A stretch of 64,000 bases of DNA from an uncultured Sutterella sp. (GTDB taxonomy: Bacteria; Pseudomonadota; Gammaproteobacteria; Burkholderiales; Burkholderiaceae_F): NCBI GenBank assembly GCA_958347955.1, contig CATVXH010000001.1, positions 124,001 to 188,000 on the forward strand, written 5' to 3'. The notes beneath the pieces are model-generated. The model had not been told where the DNA came from. It searched no databases and saw only the letters and a list, made by a program, of their open reading frames with translations. A program made the position numbers and the translations under genes. Of the stretch, positions 52,456-61,278 are shown in pieces (position 1 is the stretch's first letter; each line of letters opens with the position of its first letter).

Positions 52456-53346
52456 TCAGACATTAGGCACCACCAGGATCGGCAGATTTGTGGCGGCAAT
52501 CATTGCTCGGGTTGAACTGCCGAAAACAAGGGAGCGCAACGCGCCTTTTCCGTGCGTGCCCATGACCATCACATCAAGATGCTCGTCGGCGTATTTGGGC
52601 AAGACATCTTCAGGATTGCCGATTAACTTAACCGCCTTAACCGGGACGCCTGCGATATCAAATTTTTCCACCGGGCTCTTGACCGAAGCGTCAAATTCCA
52701 AACTTTGAATTTCTTCCCAGGTCATCTGCGGTGGCACCGGACCTTCATTGACAAAGTCAGGAGCGTAAAGAGGATCATCCGGCACGACATTGATGATTTC
52801 AAAAGTAGTGTTCGGACCAAAGAAGTGACGATGAGCAATCAGATACTCCGCGCACTTGGGGCCGAATGGAGAGTCATCAACGGAAAGACCGATATGAAGT
52901 CCGCTCGGTTTCACTTCGGTTGTCTGGCGGAAGACAAGGACCGGACACTTTGACGAGGCGATTGTTGCCAGAGAAACAGAACCCAGATACAAGTTTTGCA
53001 ATGCGCTCAAGCCCCGGGCGCCCATGATGATCAAATCGGTTTTTTGTTCGTTGGCGTACTCGGGAATGATCTTGGCAGGGTGCCCGATCAAAGAAGTCTT
53101 CTTAACGGGCATGGGAATCGCATTAATTTCTTGAGCGATTGTCCCCCAAAAGCTCTCTGACCGCGCTTTGTAGTAGGAGCTCAGATCAAACTCGCCTTGC
53201 TCGGTTACTCGTTCAACAATCGGCTTTTGAACATAGACAAGTTCAATTTCAGGTTTTTCTTCTTCAAACCATTCTTTTTTGGTGGCAATGAATCGAATCG
53301 CTTCGCGGCAATCTCTGCCGCCATCAACAGGAACTAACACACGCAT
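52456..53346 (-). CDS. Universal stress protein with two UspA domains (paralogue)
   Basis: A 296-aa double-UspA protein: MRVLVPVDGGRDCREAIRFI at the start, IMGARGLSALQNLYLGSVS in domain one and MVMGTHGKGALRSLVFGSST in domain two. It closely resembles its downstream neighbour, which indicates tandem duplication. Each has its own terminator, so they are separately transcribed. ATG 53346 is chosen (GGAGATAAG upstream); ATG 53361 would add 5 residues. Confidence 0.92.
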   Translation of the reverse strand: MRVLVPVDGGRDCREAIRFIATKKEWFEEEKPEIELVYVQKPIVERVTEQGEFDLSSYYKARSESFWGTIAQEINAIPMPVKKTSLIGHPAKIIPEYANEQKTDLIIMGARGLSALQNLYLGSVSLATIASSKCPVLVFRQTTEVKPSGLHIGLSVDDSPFGPKCAEYLIAHRHFFGPNTTFEIINVVPDDPLYAPDFVNEGPVPPQMTWEEIQSLEFDASVKSPVEKFDIAGVPVKAVKLIGNPEDVLPKYADEHLDVMVMGTHGKGALRSLVFGSSTRAMIAATNLPILVVPNV

Positions 53347-53547
53347 AAATCTTATCTCCATGTTGGATGCTAAATTCGGGGAGAGTGTGTAAAAAAATCT
53401 TTAAATTCAAAAAGATGGTGAGTTAAACCATTTGCTCTCTTTCCTGATTCCAGTGTACTCCGATATTGAGTGTCCTGAGCACTTTTTTTGTTGGTAAGAA
53501 CATGCGAAAAGGGTTTTAAAAGTAAGGAAAAAGCCTTGAAAATCAGG

Positions 53548-53576
53548 CTGAAAAGCGAAAATGATCAGACTATAAT
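53548..53576 (+). promoter_or_regulatory. Candidate promoter of pheST
   Basis: CTGAAA at 53548-53553, 17-base spacer, perfect TATAAT at 53571-53576. It lies 35 bases before the pheS ATG. No leader-peptide attenuator of the E. coli pheM type is visible. Confidence 0.55.
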
Positions 53577-53611
53577 TAAAACTTTCTTTGACTTATGACA
53601 AGCGAATAATT

Positions 53612-54631
53612 ATGCAAGATTTGTCCCAGATCATTGCCCAAGCCCAGAGCGCTTTTGCCGAGGCCGCGACGCCGGCCGCTCTGGAAGATGCGAAGGCGAA
53701 ATTTTTAGGGAAAACCGGGTCAATTACGGTTTTAATGAAAGGCCTCTCCAAACTCACGCACGAGGAAAAGCGCGAGATGGGACAAGCTTTAGGCAGCGCC
53801 AAGCGCGCTGTGGAACAAGCGCTTGAAGCCCGTCGTGAAGAGTTGGCGAACGAAAAACTCGCCGCGCGCCTTGCCGCCGAAGCGCTAGATGTGACATTGC
53901 CCGGAAGAAAGTATCCGCAGGGCGGAGTGCATCCCGTGATCAGGACTCAGATGCGAATCGAGGAGATTTTCCGCTCGATTGGTTTTGATGTGGCCGACGG
54001 TCCTGAAATTGAAACCGACTGGTATTCCTTCACCGCTCTTAACAACCCGCCTAATCACCCGGCCCGTTCCATGCAGGATACGTTCTACGTGGATATGAAA
54101 GATGAGACAGGCAAATTATTGCCCTTGAGACCCCACACGTCTCCCATGCAAGTGCGTTACGCGCGCACTCATACGCCTCCTATTAAGGTGTTGGCTCCCG
54201 GCCGCACTTATCGTGTTGACAGCGACGCGACCCATTCGCCGATGTTCCATCAAGTCGAAGGCTTGTGGATTGACACGGATGTGAGTTTTTCGGATTTGAA
54301 GGGCGTATACACCGATTTCTTGCGTCAATTCTTTGAAACCGATGAGCTGAAAGTGCGCTTCCGTCCAAGCTATTTCCCGTTCACGGAGCCCTCGGTTGAA
54401 GTGGATATGATGTTTACGAGTGGTCCGAAGAAGGGGCGTTGGTTGGAAATTTCCGGCGCCGGCGAAGTGCATCCTAATGTGGTCCGTAATTACGGCTTGG
54501 ATCCGGAACGCTACATTGGTTTTGCCTTTGGTTCCGGTCTTGAACGCTTGACGATGCTGCGCTACGGAATTGACGATTTGCGTCTTTTCTTTGAAGGCGA
54601 TCTGCGCTTCCTGACGCAATTTAATCGTTAA
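53612..54631 (+). CDS. pheS: Phenylalanine--tRNA ligase alpha subunit
   Basis: Catalytic subunit of PheRS (339 aa). N-terminal coiled coil, then LPGRKYPQGGVHPV, motif 2 region RPHTSPMQVR and FHQVEGLWID, and motif 3 FGSGLERLTMLRYGIDDLR. ATG 53612 is followed by the typical helix; a TTG 24 bases earlier is less likely. 30 bp separates it from pheT. Confidence 0.96.
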   Translation: MQDLSQIIAQAQSAFAEAATPAALEDAKAKFLGKTGSITVLMKGLSKLTHEEKREMGQALGSAKRAVEQALEARREELANEKLAARLAAEALDVTLPGRKYPQGGVHPVIRTQMRIEEIFRSIGFDVADGPEIETDWYSFTALNNPPNHPARSMQDTFYVDMKDETGKLLPLRPHTSPMQVRYARTHTPPIKVLAPGRTYRVDSDATHSPMFHQVEGLWIDTDVSFSDLKGVYTDFLRQFFETDELKVRFRPSYFPFTEPSVEVDMMFTSGPKKGRWLEISGAGEVHPNVVRNYGLDPERYIGFAFGSGLERLTMLRYGIDDLRLFFEGDLRFLTQFNR

Positions 54632-54661
54632 TGGCTCAACAATTTTTGAAGAGAAAACAAG

Positions 54662-57082
54662 ATGTTATTTTCTGAAAGCTGGTTACGTTCCTACATCAAT
54701 CCGGATCTGACAACCGATGAGTTGTGTGAAGCCATGACGATGGCGGGACTCGAAGTCGAAGAAGTGAGCTCTGTTGCTCTGGCTTTTAGCGGCGTTGTAG
54801 TGGCTAAAGTTCTGTCGGTCAGAGATCACGAAAACTCTGATCACCTCCACATCTGTCAGGTCGATGTCGGTGACGGCGCTGAGCCCTTGCAGATTGTGTG
54901 CGGCGCGCCCAATGTGCGTGAAGGCATTTTGGTGCCTTGCGCGAAAATCGGAGCTGTGTTGCCCGGCAACTTTACAATCAAAAAGGCGAAGATGCGCGGG
55001 GAAGTTTCCATGGGCATGCTTTGCTCGGCTCGTGAACTGGGCATCACCGAAGACCATACAGGACTTTGGATTCTGCCGGATAATCTGACGGTGGGCGAAG
55101 ATATCCGTACGGCTTGTCACTTGGATGATAAGAAGATTGAAATTAAGCTCACCCCCAACAGAGGTGACGCTTTGTCGCTCATTGGCGTGGCCCGAGATTT
55201 GCATGCGATCACTGGCGCCCCGTTGACTCTTCCCGAAATGCCTGAAGTGCCGGCAAACTCCGACACGAAAATTGACATTAAGATTGAAGCGCCGGATTTG
55301 TGCGGTCGCTATACAACCCGTCGAATCGATAATCTCAATATCCATGCGCCGACGCCTCAATGGATGAAGGATCGTTTGGAGAGAAGCGGTCAGCGCAGCA
55401 TCTCCGCCTTGGTGGACATTTCCAACTATGTCATGTTGGAAACAGGGGTGCCCACGCACTTTAGTGACGCTCAGAAGATCGCGGGCGGTTGTTACACCGT
55501 TCGTTGGGGTAAGGAAGGTGAAAAAATCACCCTTTTAAACGGTCAAACCGTGGAGGTCGACCCCGGGTTCGGTGTGATTTGTGACGCTAACGGTCCGAAG
55601 GTTCTTGCCGGCATCATGGGTGGAGAGGACACAAAGGTGACCGATGAAACGACTTGTGTGTCTATCGAATCAGCCTTCTGGCATCAAAAAGCCATTCAGG
55701 GACGCTGCCGTCGCTTGAACTTCTCGACGGACGCTGCGTATCGTTACGAGCGCGGAGTGGACTTTGGTCAAACCGAACGTGTGCTCAATTACATTACGCG
55801 CCTCGTTGTTGAGATCTGCTCAACCGATAAGACTGAGATTGGTCCGGTGATTGACGCGGTAACGGTATTGCCCGAGCGTCGTGAAGTTTTGATGCGCGCC
55901 GATCGCGCACGCAAGGTGATCGGCATGAACATTGATACGCAAACCATGGCGGAGTGCTTTAAGCGATTGGGCTTCGAATTCCAACTCAAGGATGAGGTTT
56001 TTAGTGTAAAGGCCCCGACATATCGCTTCGACATTGAAATCGAAGAAGACTTGATCGAAGAAGTGGCGCGACTGGTGGGTTACGAAAAATTGCCTGATTT
56101 GCCGCCCAAGGCTCGAGCCTATATGCATACGCGTCCTGAAGGGATGAGAAGTGTTCACGCGCTTCGAATGAAGTTGGCGGATTTGGGATATCAAGAACTC
56201 ATCAACTTCAGTTTTGTGCCGCGTCAGTGGGAAAAAGATTTTGCGGGTAACGACCATCCGATCGAACTTCTCAATCCGATCGCCAGCCAGTTGGCTGTCA
56301 TGCGCACCCAGATGGTGGGCGGATTGGTTGATATTCTTAAATACAACCTCAACCGCAAGGTCACAAGCGCAAAACTTTTTGAAGTGGGTCGCATTTTCCG
56401 TCGTGATGATTCCGTTGAAACAACGGAACGTTCTGTGAAAGGCGTGGATCAACCTGTTCGTATTGCCGGCTTGCTCTACGGCGATGCGATGGGCGAACAA
56501 TGGGCTGTGTCCGCGCGCCAGGCTGATTTCTTTGATGCCAAGGGTGATGTTGAACGGTTGTTGGCGCCCCTTGAAGCCGACTACGTGGCTAAGAGCTTCC
56601 CCGCACTTCATCCGGGACGCAGCGCCGCAATTGTGTTAAACGGCAAGGAAATCGGTTTCGTGGGTGAATTGCATCCGAAACTTCAGCAAACTTATGGGCT
56701 GCCTCATGCCCCTGTGGTTTTTGAACTGGATGTGGCCTCTATTTTGCCTAAGGCTGTGCCCTGGCATACGCCCGTAAGCAAATTCCAGCCCATTTCCCGC
56801 GACCTCAGCGTGGTTGTGCCCCACGGAGTAACGTTTGCTTCGTTGCAAAAAGCGGTGTTTGAAGCGGCTAAGACCGACAAGCGCTTGGCAGGCTTTGTTT
56901 CGCTTGATCTCTTTGACCTCTACCATAAAGCGGCGGAAGGGGATAAGCCTGCGGAAGTAAGTATGGCTTTCCGCATGACGGTTCAGCCTGAAGACGAAAA
57001 CTATTCGGGTGAAGATGCCGAAGCGGCATCTCAGGCGATTGTTGAAGCGCTGGCCACTCAAGGCGCAACCCTTCGTCAGTAA
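54662..57082 (+). CDS. pheT: Phenylalanine--tRNA ligase beta subunit
   Basis: Structural and editing subunit of PheRS (806 aa). Start LFSESWLRSYINPDLTTDEL, tRNA-binding (EMAP-like) domain with DHENSDHLHICQVDVGDG, B3/B4 editing domain, B5 DNA-binding-like fold, and the C-terminal FDX-ACB anticodon-binding domain with PISRDLSVVVPHGVTF. Full length. Long open frames on the opposite strand here are coding-bias shadows. Confidence 0.96.
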   Translation: MLFSESWLRSYINPDLTTDELCEAMTMAGLEVEEVSSVALAFSGVVVAKVLSVRDHENSDHLHICQVDVGDGAEPLQIVCGAPNVREGILVPCAKIGAVLPGNFTIKKAKMRGEVSMGMLCSARELGITEDHTGLWILPDNLTVGEDIRTACHLDDKKIEIKLTPNRGDALSLIGVARDLHAITGAPLTLPEMPEVPANSDTKIDIKIEAPDLCGRYTTRRIDNLNIHAPTPQWMKDRLERSGQRSISALVDISNYVMLETGVPTHFSDAQKIAGGCYTVRWGKEGEKITLLNGQTVEVDPGFGVICDANGPKVLAGIMGGEDTKVTDETTCVSIESAFWHQKAIQGRCRRLNFSTDAAYRYERGVDFGQTERVLNYITRLVVEICSTDKTEIGPVIDAVTVLPERREVLMRADRARKVIGMNIDTQTMAECFKRLGFEFQLKDEVFSVKAPTYRFDIEIEEDLIEEVARLVGYEKLPDLPPKARAYMHTRPEGMRSVHALRMKLADLGYQELINFSFVPRQWEKDFAGNDHPIELLNPIASQLAVMRTQMVGGLVDILKYNLNRKVTSAKLFEVGRIFRRDDSVETTERSVKGVDQPVRIAGLLYGDAMGEQWAVSARQADFFDAKGDVERLLAPLEADYVAKSFPALHPGRSAAIVLNGKEIGFVGELHPKLQQTYGLPHAPVVFELDVASILPKAVPWHTPVSKFQPISRDLSVVVPHGVTFASLQKAVFEAAKTDKRLAGFVSLDLFDLYHKAAEGDKPAEVSMAFRMTVQPEDENYSGEDAEAASQAIVEALATQGATLRQ

Positions 57083-57107
57083 AGCCTTGATCTGATGCTA
57101 AAAGCGG

Positions 57108-57145
57108 CCGAGGCCTTTTGTGAAAAAGGCCTTGGTTCGTTTTTG
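57108..57145 (+). terminator. Hairpin terminator/attenuator between pheT and ihfA
   Basis: 12-bp inverted repeat with one wobble, arms 57108-57119 and 57124-57135, then a T-rich tail. ihfA likely has partial read-through and its own promoter. Confidence 0.7.
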
Positions 57146-57232
57146 ATAAGAAAAGAGCTGAAAAATCAAAGGAAAATCTTTTCTTTGGTACAATGCTCGC
57201 ATTGCAAAAATCACGACAGAAGAGAGAGCGAG

Positions 57233-57556
57233 ATGGAAACGAAAACCATGACGAAAGCTGACTTGGTGGAGATGCTTTTTAACCGTATGGGAATGAATAA
57301 ACGTGACGCCAAGGATATGGTGGATGCGTTTTTCGACGAAATCCGCGCCGCCTTGGAAAGCGGTCGCACTGTGAAGCTTTCCGGATTCGGCAATTTCCAA
57401 TTGCGCGACAAGGCTCAGCGTCCCGGTCGCAATCCGAAGACAGGAGAGGAAATCGCTATTACGGCTCGCCGCGTGGTGACCTTTCATGCCAGTCAGAAAC
57501 TGAAGGAAGCGGTCGCCAAGACCCACCCCTCTTTGCGCGATACCAATAACCTTTAA
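57233..57556 (+). CDS. ihfA: Integration host factor alpha subunit
   Basis: DNA-bending nucleoid protein (107 aa). HU/IHF fold: TKADLVEMLFNRMGMNKRDA, SGRTVKLSGFGNFQLRDK, the DNA-intercalating arm RPGRNPKTGEEI with the conserved Pro, and ITARRVVTFHASQKLKEAV. ATG 57233 follows AGAGAGCGAG; upstream in-frame starts belong to the terminator region. Position behind pheT is conserved in Proteobacteria. Confidence 0.96.
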   Translation: METKTMTKADLVEMLFNRMGMNKRDAKDMVDAFFDEIRAALESGRTVKLSGFGNFQLRDKAQRPGRNPKTGEEIAITARRVVTFHASQKLKEAVAKTHPSLRDTNNL

Positions 57557-57574
57557 TGCTTCGGGAGGACCATC

Positions 57575-58465
57575 ATGGCTTCTGAAGAACCCGTACGCAT
57601 GCTCGAAGGCGACACAAAAGACTTCGAGCTGACCGAGCTTGACGGCCCGGAAGAAGAATTGTTGGGACGTTACCTGCCGATCGGGGATGTCGCAAAGTCC
57701 ATTGGTGTAAATCCATCGGTTTTGCGCTTCTGGGAACAGGAATTTCCTCAACTTCGTCCGACCAAGCGCGGCAACCGTCGCTATTACTGCTCAGAGGACG
57801 TGGCGCTGATTCGTACAATTCAGCACCTGCTCTATGAAGAGCACTATACGATTTTAGGTGCTCGCAATAAGATTCACGAGTTGCAGGTCCAAAACAAGGT
57901 CAAGGACATTTTGGATGAAAAGGCGAGCGCGCCTTTACATACCCAGACCAAAGAACCTATTTTGGATTTGTCGGCCACATTAGCTGAATTAAAGGCTATA
58001 CGAGCCATTTTGAGTTCGCCAGAACTGGAGGAGTCCCTTCGCCAGGAGCGACTGGCCAAGGAGAAAGCTGAACGTGACGCAGTGGAAAATTTCGCCTTGG
58101 TATCGGAAGATTTAAACGAGCTTCTGGCGAAAGAAGCGCAAGAGGAAGCGGCGCAAAACGAAACCGTTGAAGAAAACGAGGCGCAGGAAGAAGTCACAGC
58201 GCCGCACTCTTATGACTTGGGAGCCATCGGTGTGGATGGCGAGGATTTTCTTCAGCCGAGTCCAAAAATCGGCACTTTGGAGTTTTCAGCAGACAAAAAG
58301 TCCTCTGAATCCGTCCAGGAACAGAAGCCTAAGGTGGATACGTCGCATTTGGTGGTGCCGCCCCTGCCCGGTGAGCGCCATGGCTTTACCATAGGCATGA
58401 AGGTGCCGAAGAATTCGGATACGGCTTTTATTTACTCTTCGGCGACGGCGTGGAAGAAAAAATAG
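57575..58465 (+). CDS. MerR-family transcriptional regulator with long acidic C-terminal tail
   Basis: A 296-aa protein. MerR winged helix-turn-helix at residues about 28-100: YLPIGDVAKSIGVNPSVLRF, RGNRRYYCSEDVALIRTI. MerR genes behind ihfA in Betaproteobacteria usually encode about 130 aa; this one continues with a predicted coiled coil and low-complexity acidic region (about 115-220, LLAKEAQEEAAQNETVEE) and an unrelated tail ending SSATAWKKK. No metal-binding Cys set of classical MerR is visible. GGGAGGACC precedes the ATG. Target genes unknown. Confidence 0.85.
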   Translation: MASEEPVRMLEGDTKDFELTELDGPEEELLGRYLPIGDVAKSIGVNPSVLRFWEQEFPQLRPTKRGNRRYYCSEDVALIRTIQHLLYEEHYTILGARNKIHELQVQNKVKDILDEKASAPLHTQTKEPILDLSATLAELKAIRAILSSPELEESLRQERLAKEKAERDAVENFALVSEDLNELLAKEAQEEAAQNETVEENEAQEEVTAPHSYDLGAIGVDGEDFLQPSPKIGTLEFSADKKSSESVQEQKPKVDTSHLVVPPLPGERHGFTIGMKVPKNSDTAFIYSSATAWKKK

Positions 58466-58475
58466 GCGGGGCAGT

Positions 58476-58504
58476 TTGCTAATCTTTTGGGGATTGTGTA
58501 ATAT
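58476..58504 (+). promoter_or_regulatory. Promoter of tRNA-Pro
   Basis: TTGCTA at 58476-58481, 17-base spacer, TAATAT at 58499-58504; tRNA begins 14 bases later. Confidence 0.6.
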
Positions 58505-58517
58505 TTCCATCCTCACG

Positions 58518-58595
<78 letters not shown>

Positions 58596-58610
58596 TTGAA
58601 ATTTCAAAGA

Positions 58611-58640
58611 AGAGATCGGTTAGTCCGGTCTCTTTTTTTT
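58611..58640 (+). terminator. Terminator of tRNA-Pro
   Basis: 9-bp inverted repeat with one wobble, arms 58611-58619 and 58625-58633, then eight or more Ts. Confidence 0.85.
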
Positions 58641-58643
58641 CCC

Positions 58644-58673
58644 AAAAAAAATCCGCCGAATAAATCGGCGGAT
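58644..58673 (-). terminator. Terminator of the exported lyase-like gene
   Basis: Perfect 9-bp inverted repeat, arms 58651-58659 and 58665-58673, loop ATAAA, followed on the minus strand by a run of Ts (complement of 58644-58650). Confidence 0.85.
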
Positions 58674-58684
58674 CATTTTTAAGG

Positions 58685-60193
58685 CTATTTCAAGAATTTC
58701 TTAAAGTCGTTATCAAGCTTTGCCAACGAGTCATTGATTTGCTTTTGTTCATCTCGTGCCCATTTGCGATTGTCTGCAATGGCCTTATCGGTGCGCTCAA
58801 GTGCCTTTTGAAGTTCTTGTGCTTGGGGGCCTCCGGCAGTTTTTCGGTTATTGACAATAGAGACAGGGTCAAGCGCTTTGCGGAATTCTTGTTCCGACAT
58901 TGGACACTCGGTGGAAGCTTGAGGATATTCTTTCTTAATGACTTCCGCGTAAATCCGTTTCACTTGATCGTACGGGAAGTCTGTCGGTTTGATGTTGTTG
59001 GCCTTAGCGTAGGAGACCATTTGGCTTGCGACGTGGTGACCAACACGGAACGGAAGCTTATGTTCGCGCATCAAGACATCAGCGATTTCCTGAGAGGCCG
59101 TCCAATCGTTATTGAGTTCTTCCATGGCACGTTCCGGATTGATACGAAGCGCTTTGAGCACTCGTTGGAATGTGTCGAGCATCTTAATCGTTTCGGAGGC
59201 CATCTGAGTGTTCGGACCGACACGCTTGGCGTCAACCATGCCCGGAACAACGTTATGCGCGCGATAAATCGGCGTTTGAGCTTGTCCGATCACGTTACTT
59301 GCAGCAATTCTGACATTGATCATCAAACCGGGATTGCGTTTTTGCGGCATCGCAGAAGACACATAGGTATTATCACCGCCTTCCTGCAGCAAAATCCAAG
59401 GACGCGGCTGCGCATATTGCACAGAAACATCTTCAATGAATGAGCCCACATGTAAAGCAATGGAGGTGAGAATGGCGCCGAATTCAACAGGCTCATCAAC
59501 GGGTTTCATTTGCGCGGCGTCATATGCATCGGGCACCGGACCGTCAAAACCTAAATATTGAGCCATTCTGTCGCGATTGAGAGGCCAACCTGTGCCATTG
59601 AGAACGGTTGTGCCCATGGCGCATAGGTTAAGGCGAGCATAAAACTCCTCAAGTCGTTGAGCATCTCGCTTAAAACTGGCTAAAAAGCCTTGCAGATAAT
59701 GAGCGTAACTGTTCGGTTGTGCAGCGACACCGTTTGTGTAGTTAGGAACGATAGTCTTTGTATTTGCTTTGGCCATCTCATTGAGCGTTTCCATGATATC
59801 GGCTAACTTCAAAGAAACCGCCAGAACATTGTCACGCATAATGGCCGAATAATACGTGGCGTGCATGTCTTGGCTGGAACGACCGACATGAAGCATGGTT
59901 GCGTCCATCCCGACTTCTTTAATCAGATAGGGCTCAAAGGCAATCACACGATTAGGACGAGCGCCATTTTCTTTGTTACCGTTATCAAGCACGGTTTGCA
60001 GACCGGCCGCGATTTTGCCGGCCGTTTGTTTAGGAAGCAATCCTTCTTCGGTATTGATGACCAAAGAGGCTTTATTGATTTCTCCTAACCAGAAAAACTC
60101 ATCACGTTTTGTTGAATTATCAATTGCTTGCGCACTTTGGGCAAGAAAGGCACAGGCAGAGGCGATCACAATAAGTTTTAAAGAGGGTTTCAT
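58685..60193 (-). CDS. Exported argininosuccinate-lyase/fumarase-superfamily protein
   Basis: A 502-aa protein with a clear Sec signal peptide (residues 1-23, hydrophobic LIVIASACAFLA, cleavage after AQA), so it should act in the periplasm. The rest follows the argininosuccinate lyase/aspartase/fumarase superfamily: HVGRSSQDMHAT (102-113) and the signature loop SSAMPQKRNPG (279-289), with S279/S280 at the catalytic position. The catalytic THLQ motif reads YTNGVAAQP (about 152-160), so the active-site His is Asn154. Cytoplasmic argininosuccinate lyase is about 460 aa and has no signal. It may eliminate fumarate from another compound or be a binding protein. SD AGGAGTC precedes the ATG. Divergent from a LysR gene. 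Confidence 0.85.
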   Translation of the reverse strand: MKPSLKLIVIASACAFLAQSAQAIDNSTKRDEFFWLGEINKASLVINTEEGLLPKQTAGKIAAGLQTVLDNGNKENGARPNRVIAFEPYLIKEVGMDATMLHVGRSSQDMHATYYSAIMRDNVLAVSLKLADIMETLNEMAKANTKTIVPNYTNGVAAQPNSYAHYLQGFLASFKRDAQRLEEFYARLNLCAMGTTVLNGTGWPLNRDRMAQYLGFDGPVPDAYDAAQMKPVDEPVEFGAILTSIALHVGSFIEDVSVQYAQPRPWILLQEGGDNTYVSSAMPQKRNPGLMINVRIAASNVIGQAQTPIYRAHNVVPGMVDAKRVGPNTQMASETIKMLDTFQRVLKALRINPERAMEELNNDWTASQEIADVLMREHKLPFRVGHHVASQMVSYAKANNIKPTDFPYDQVKRIYAEVIKKEYPQASTECPMSEQEFRKALDPVSIVNNRKTAGGPQAQELQKALERTDKAIADNRKWARDEQKQINDSLAKLDNDFKKFLK

Positions 60194-60318
60194 AAGTATT
60201 GACTCCTAATTCAGAAGTTACGTTCGAGACGACCTCTTTATGGTAGCCCTTTAGCTATGCCTGATGATTGCTTAAAATTCAATTTAATCTTTGCATAAAC
60301 TGCAACAAGGGATTTCTT

Positions 60319-61267
60319 ATGTCTTCTTTGCATAGTCTGACAGCTTGGCGTTATTTCATCGCTTTTGCCGAAAGCGGTCATATGAATGATGTGGCGAACC
60401 GTTTTGATCTAAATGTTTCAACAATCAGTCGCAGCATTCGTCAACTGGAAAAATCATTGGGACAGAGTTTGGTCAAGGGGAACACAAAAAAAATTAGAAC
60501 TGACTGAAACGGGTGTTACCAGTTATCGGTTGATGAAGCCTGTGATTGAACAATTTGACCGTGTTTTGGGTGAAATTCATACCATTGAACCGGTTGTCGC
60601 CGGAGTGATCCGTTTGTCGGTTGCGGGAGGATTTGCGGGAACATATCTTTTGGATTGCTTGGAGCGATTCAATCGCATGTACCCGCAAGTTAAATTTAAT
60701 GTGTTTTCTGGTCTAAAAATTCCCGCGTTACGTTCCGGCGCTTGCGATTTAGTCACGGTAACAGGTCGTCCGAAAGATAAGGATGTGATATGTATTTATC
60801 GCGGAACAAATCATTACGTTGCAGTTGCCTCGGCGGATTTCTTAAAACAATTCAATAGACGGATAAAAGATCCGGCTGATTTGAGCGGTCTGAGAGTTTT
60901 CGCTTACAGTGGCCCGGAGCGAGAGCCGACACGCTATTTGGTAAAAAATCGATCTCAAAGACAGTTAGTCGATTTCGGACAATGTCTGTATACCGATAGT
61001 ATTTCTGCTATTAAGCAGGCTGTTTTGGATGGCAAAGGCGTGGCCATCGATTTGCCCTTGATTCATTGCTATAAAGAAATGATTTCAGGACAAATGATCC
61101 CTATTTTGAACGGTTGGCATAAAGCGGATGAGGAACTTTTCACAGTAGTGGACAAAATTGTCTGGCATAAGCCTCGTGTGAGAATTTTTGCGCAATGGTT
61201 TTCTGAGGAGTCCAGAACGTATTACCGAAATGTTTTTGAGAGTTGCAGAAACTTATTAAAACGCTAG
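60319..61267 (+). pseudogene. LysR-family regulator, interrupted by a one-base frameshift
   Basis: Divergent from the exported lyase gene and so its likely regulator. The first part (from ATG 60319, SD AAGGGA) encodes the LysR helix-turn-helix (YFIAFAESGHMNDVANRFDL, STISRSIRQLEKSLGQSLV). The reading frame is lost at a run of eight As (60486-60493) and stops at 60505-60507. Removing one A restores TKKLELTETG and continues to a complete LysR effector domain ending at 61267 (about 315 aa in all). No other damage is seen. It could be a true mutation, a sequencing or assembly error, phase variation, or be rescued by transcriptional slippage. Confidence 0.85.
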
Positions 61268-61278
61268 GAGAATGAAAG

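Noticed and set aside
54683..55459. Long open frame of about 258 aa on the minus strand inside pheT
   Set aside because: It is opposite a complete, strongly conserved gene and has no recognisable family or ribosome-binding site.
55820..56611. Second long antisense open frame inside pheT
   Set aside because: Same reason: coding-bias shadow of pheT.
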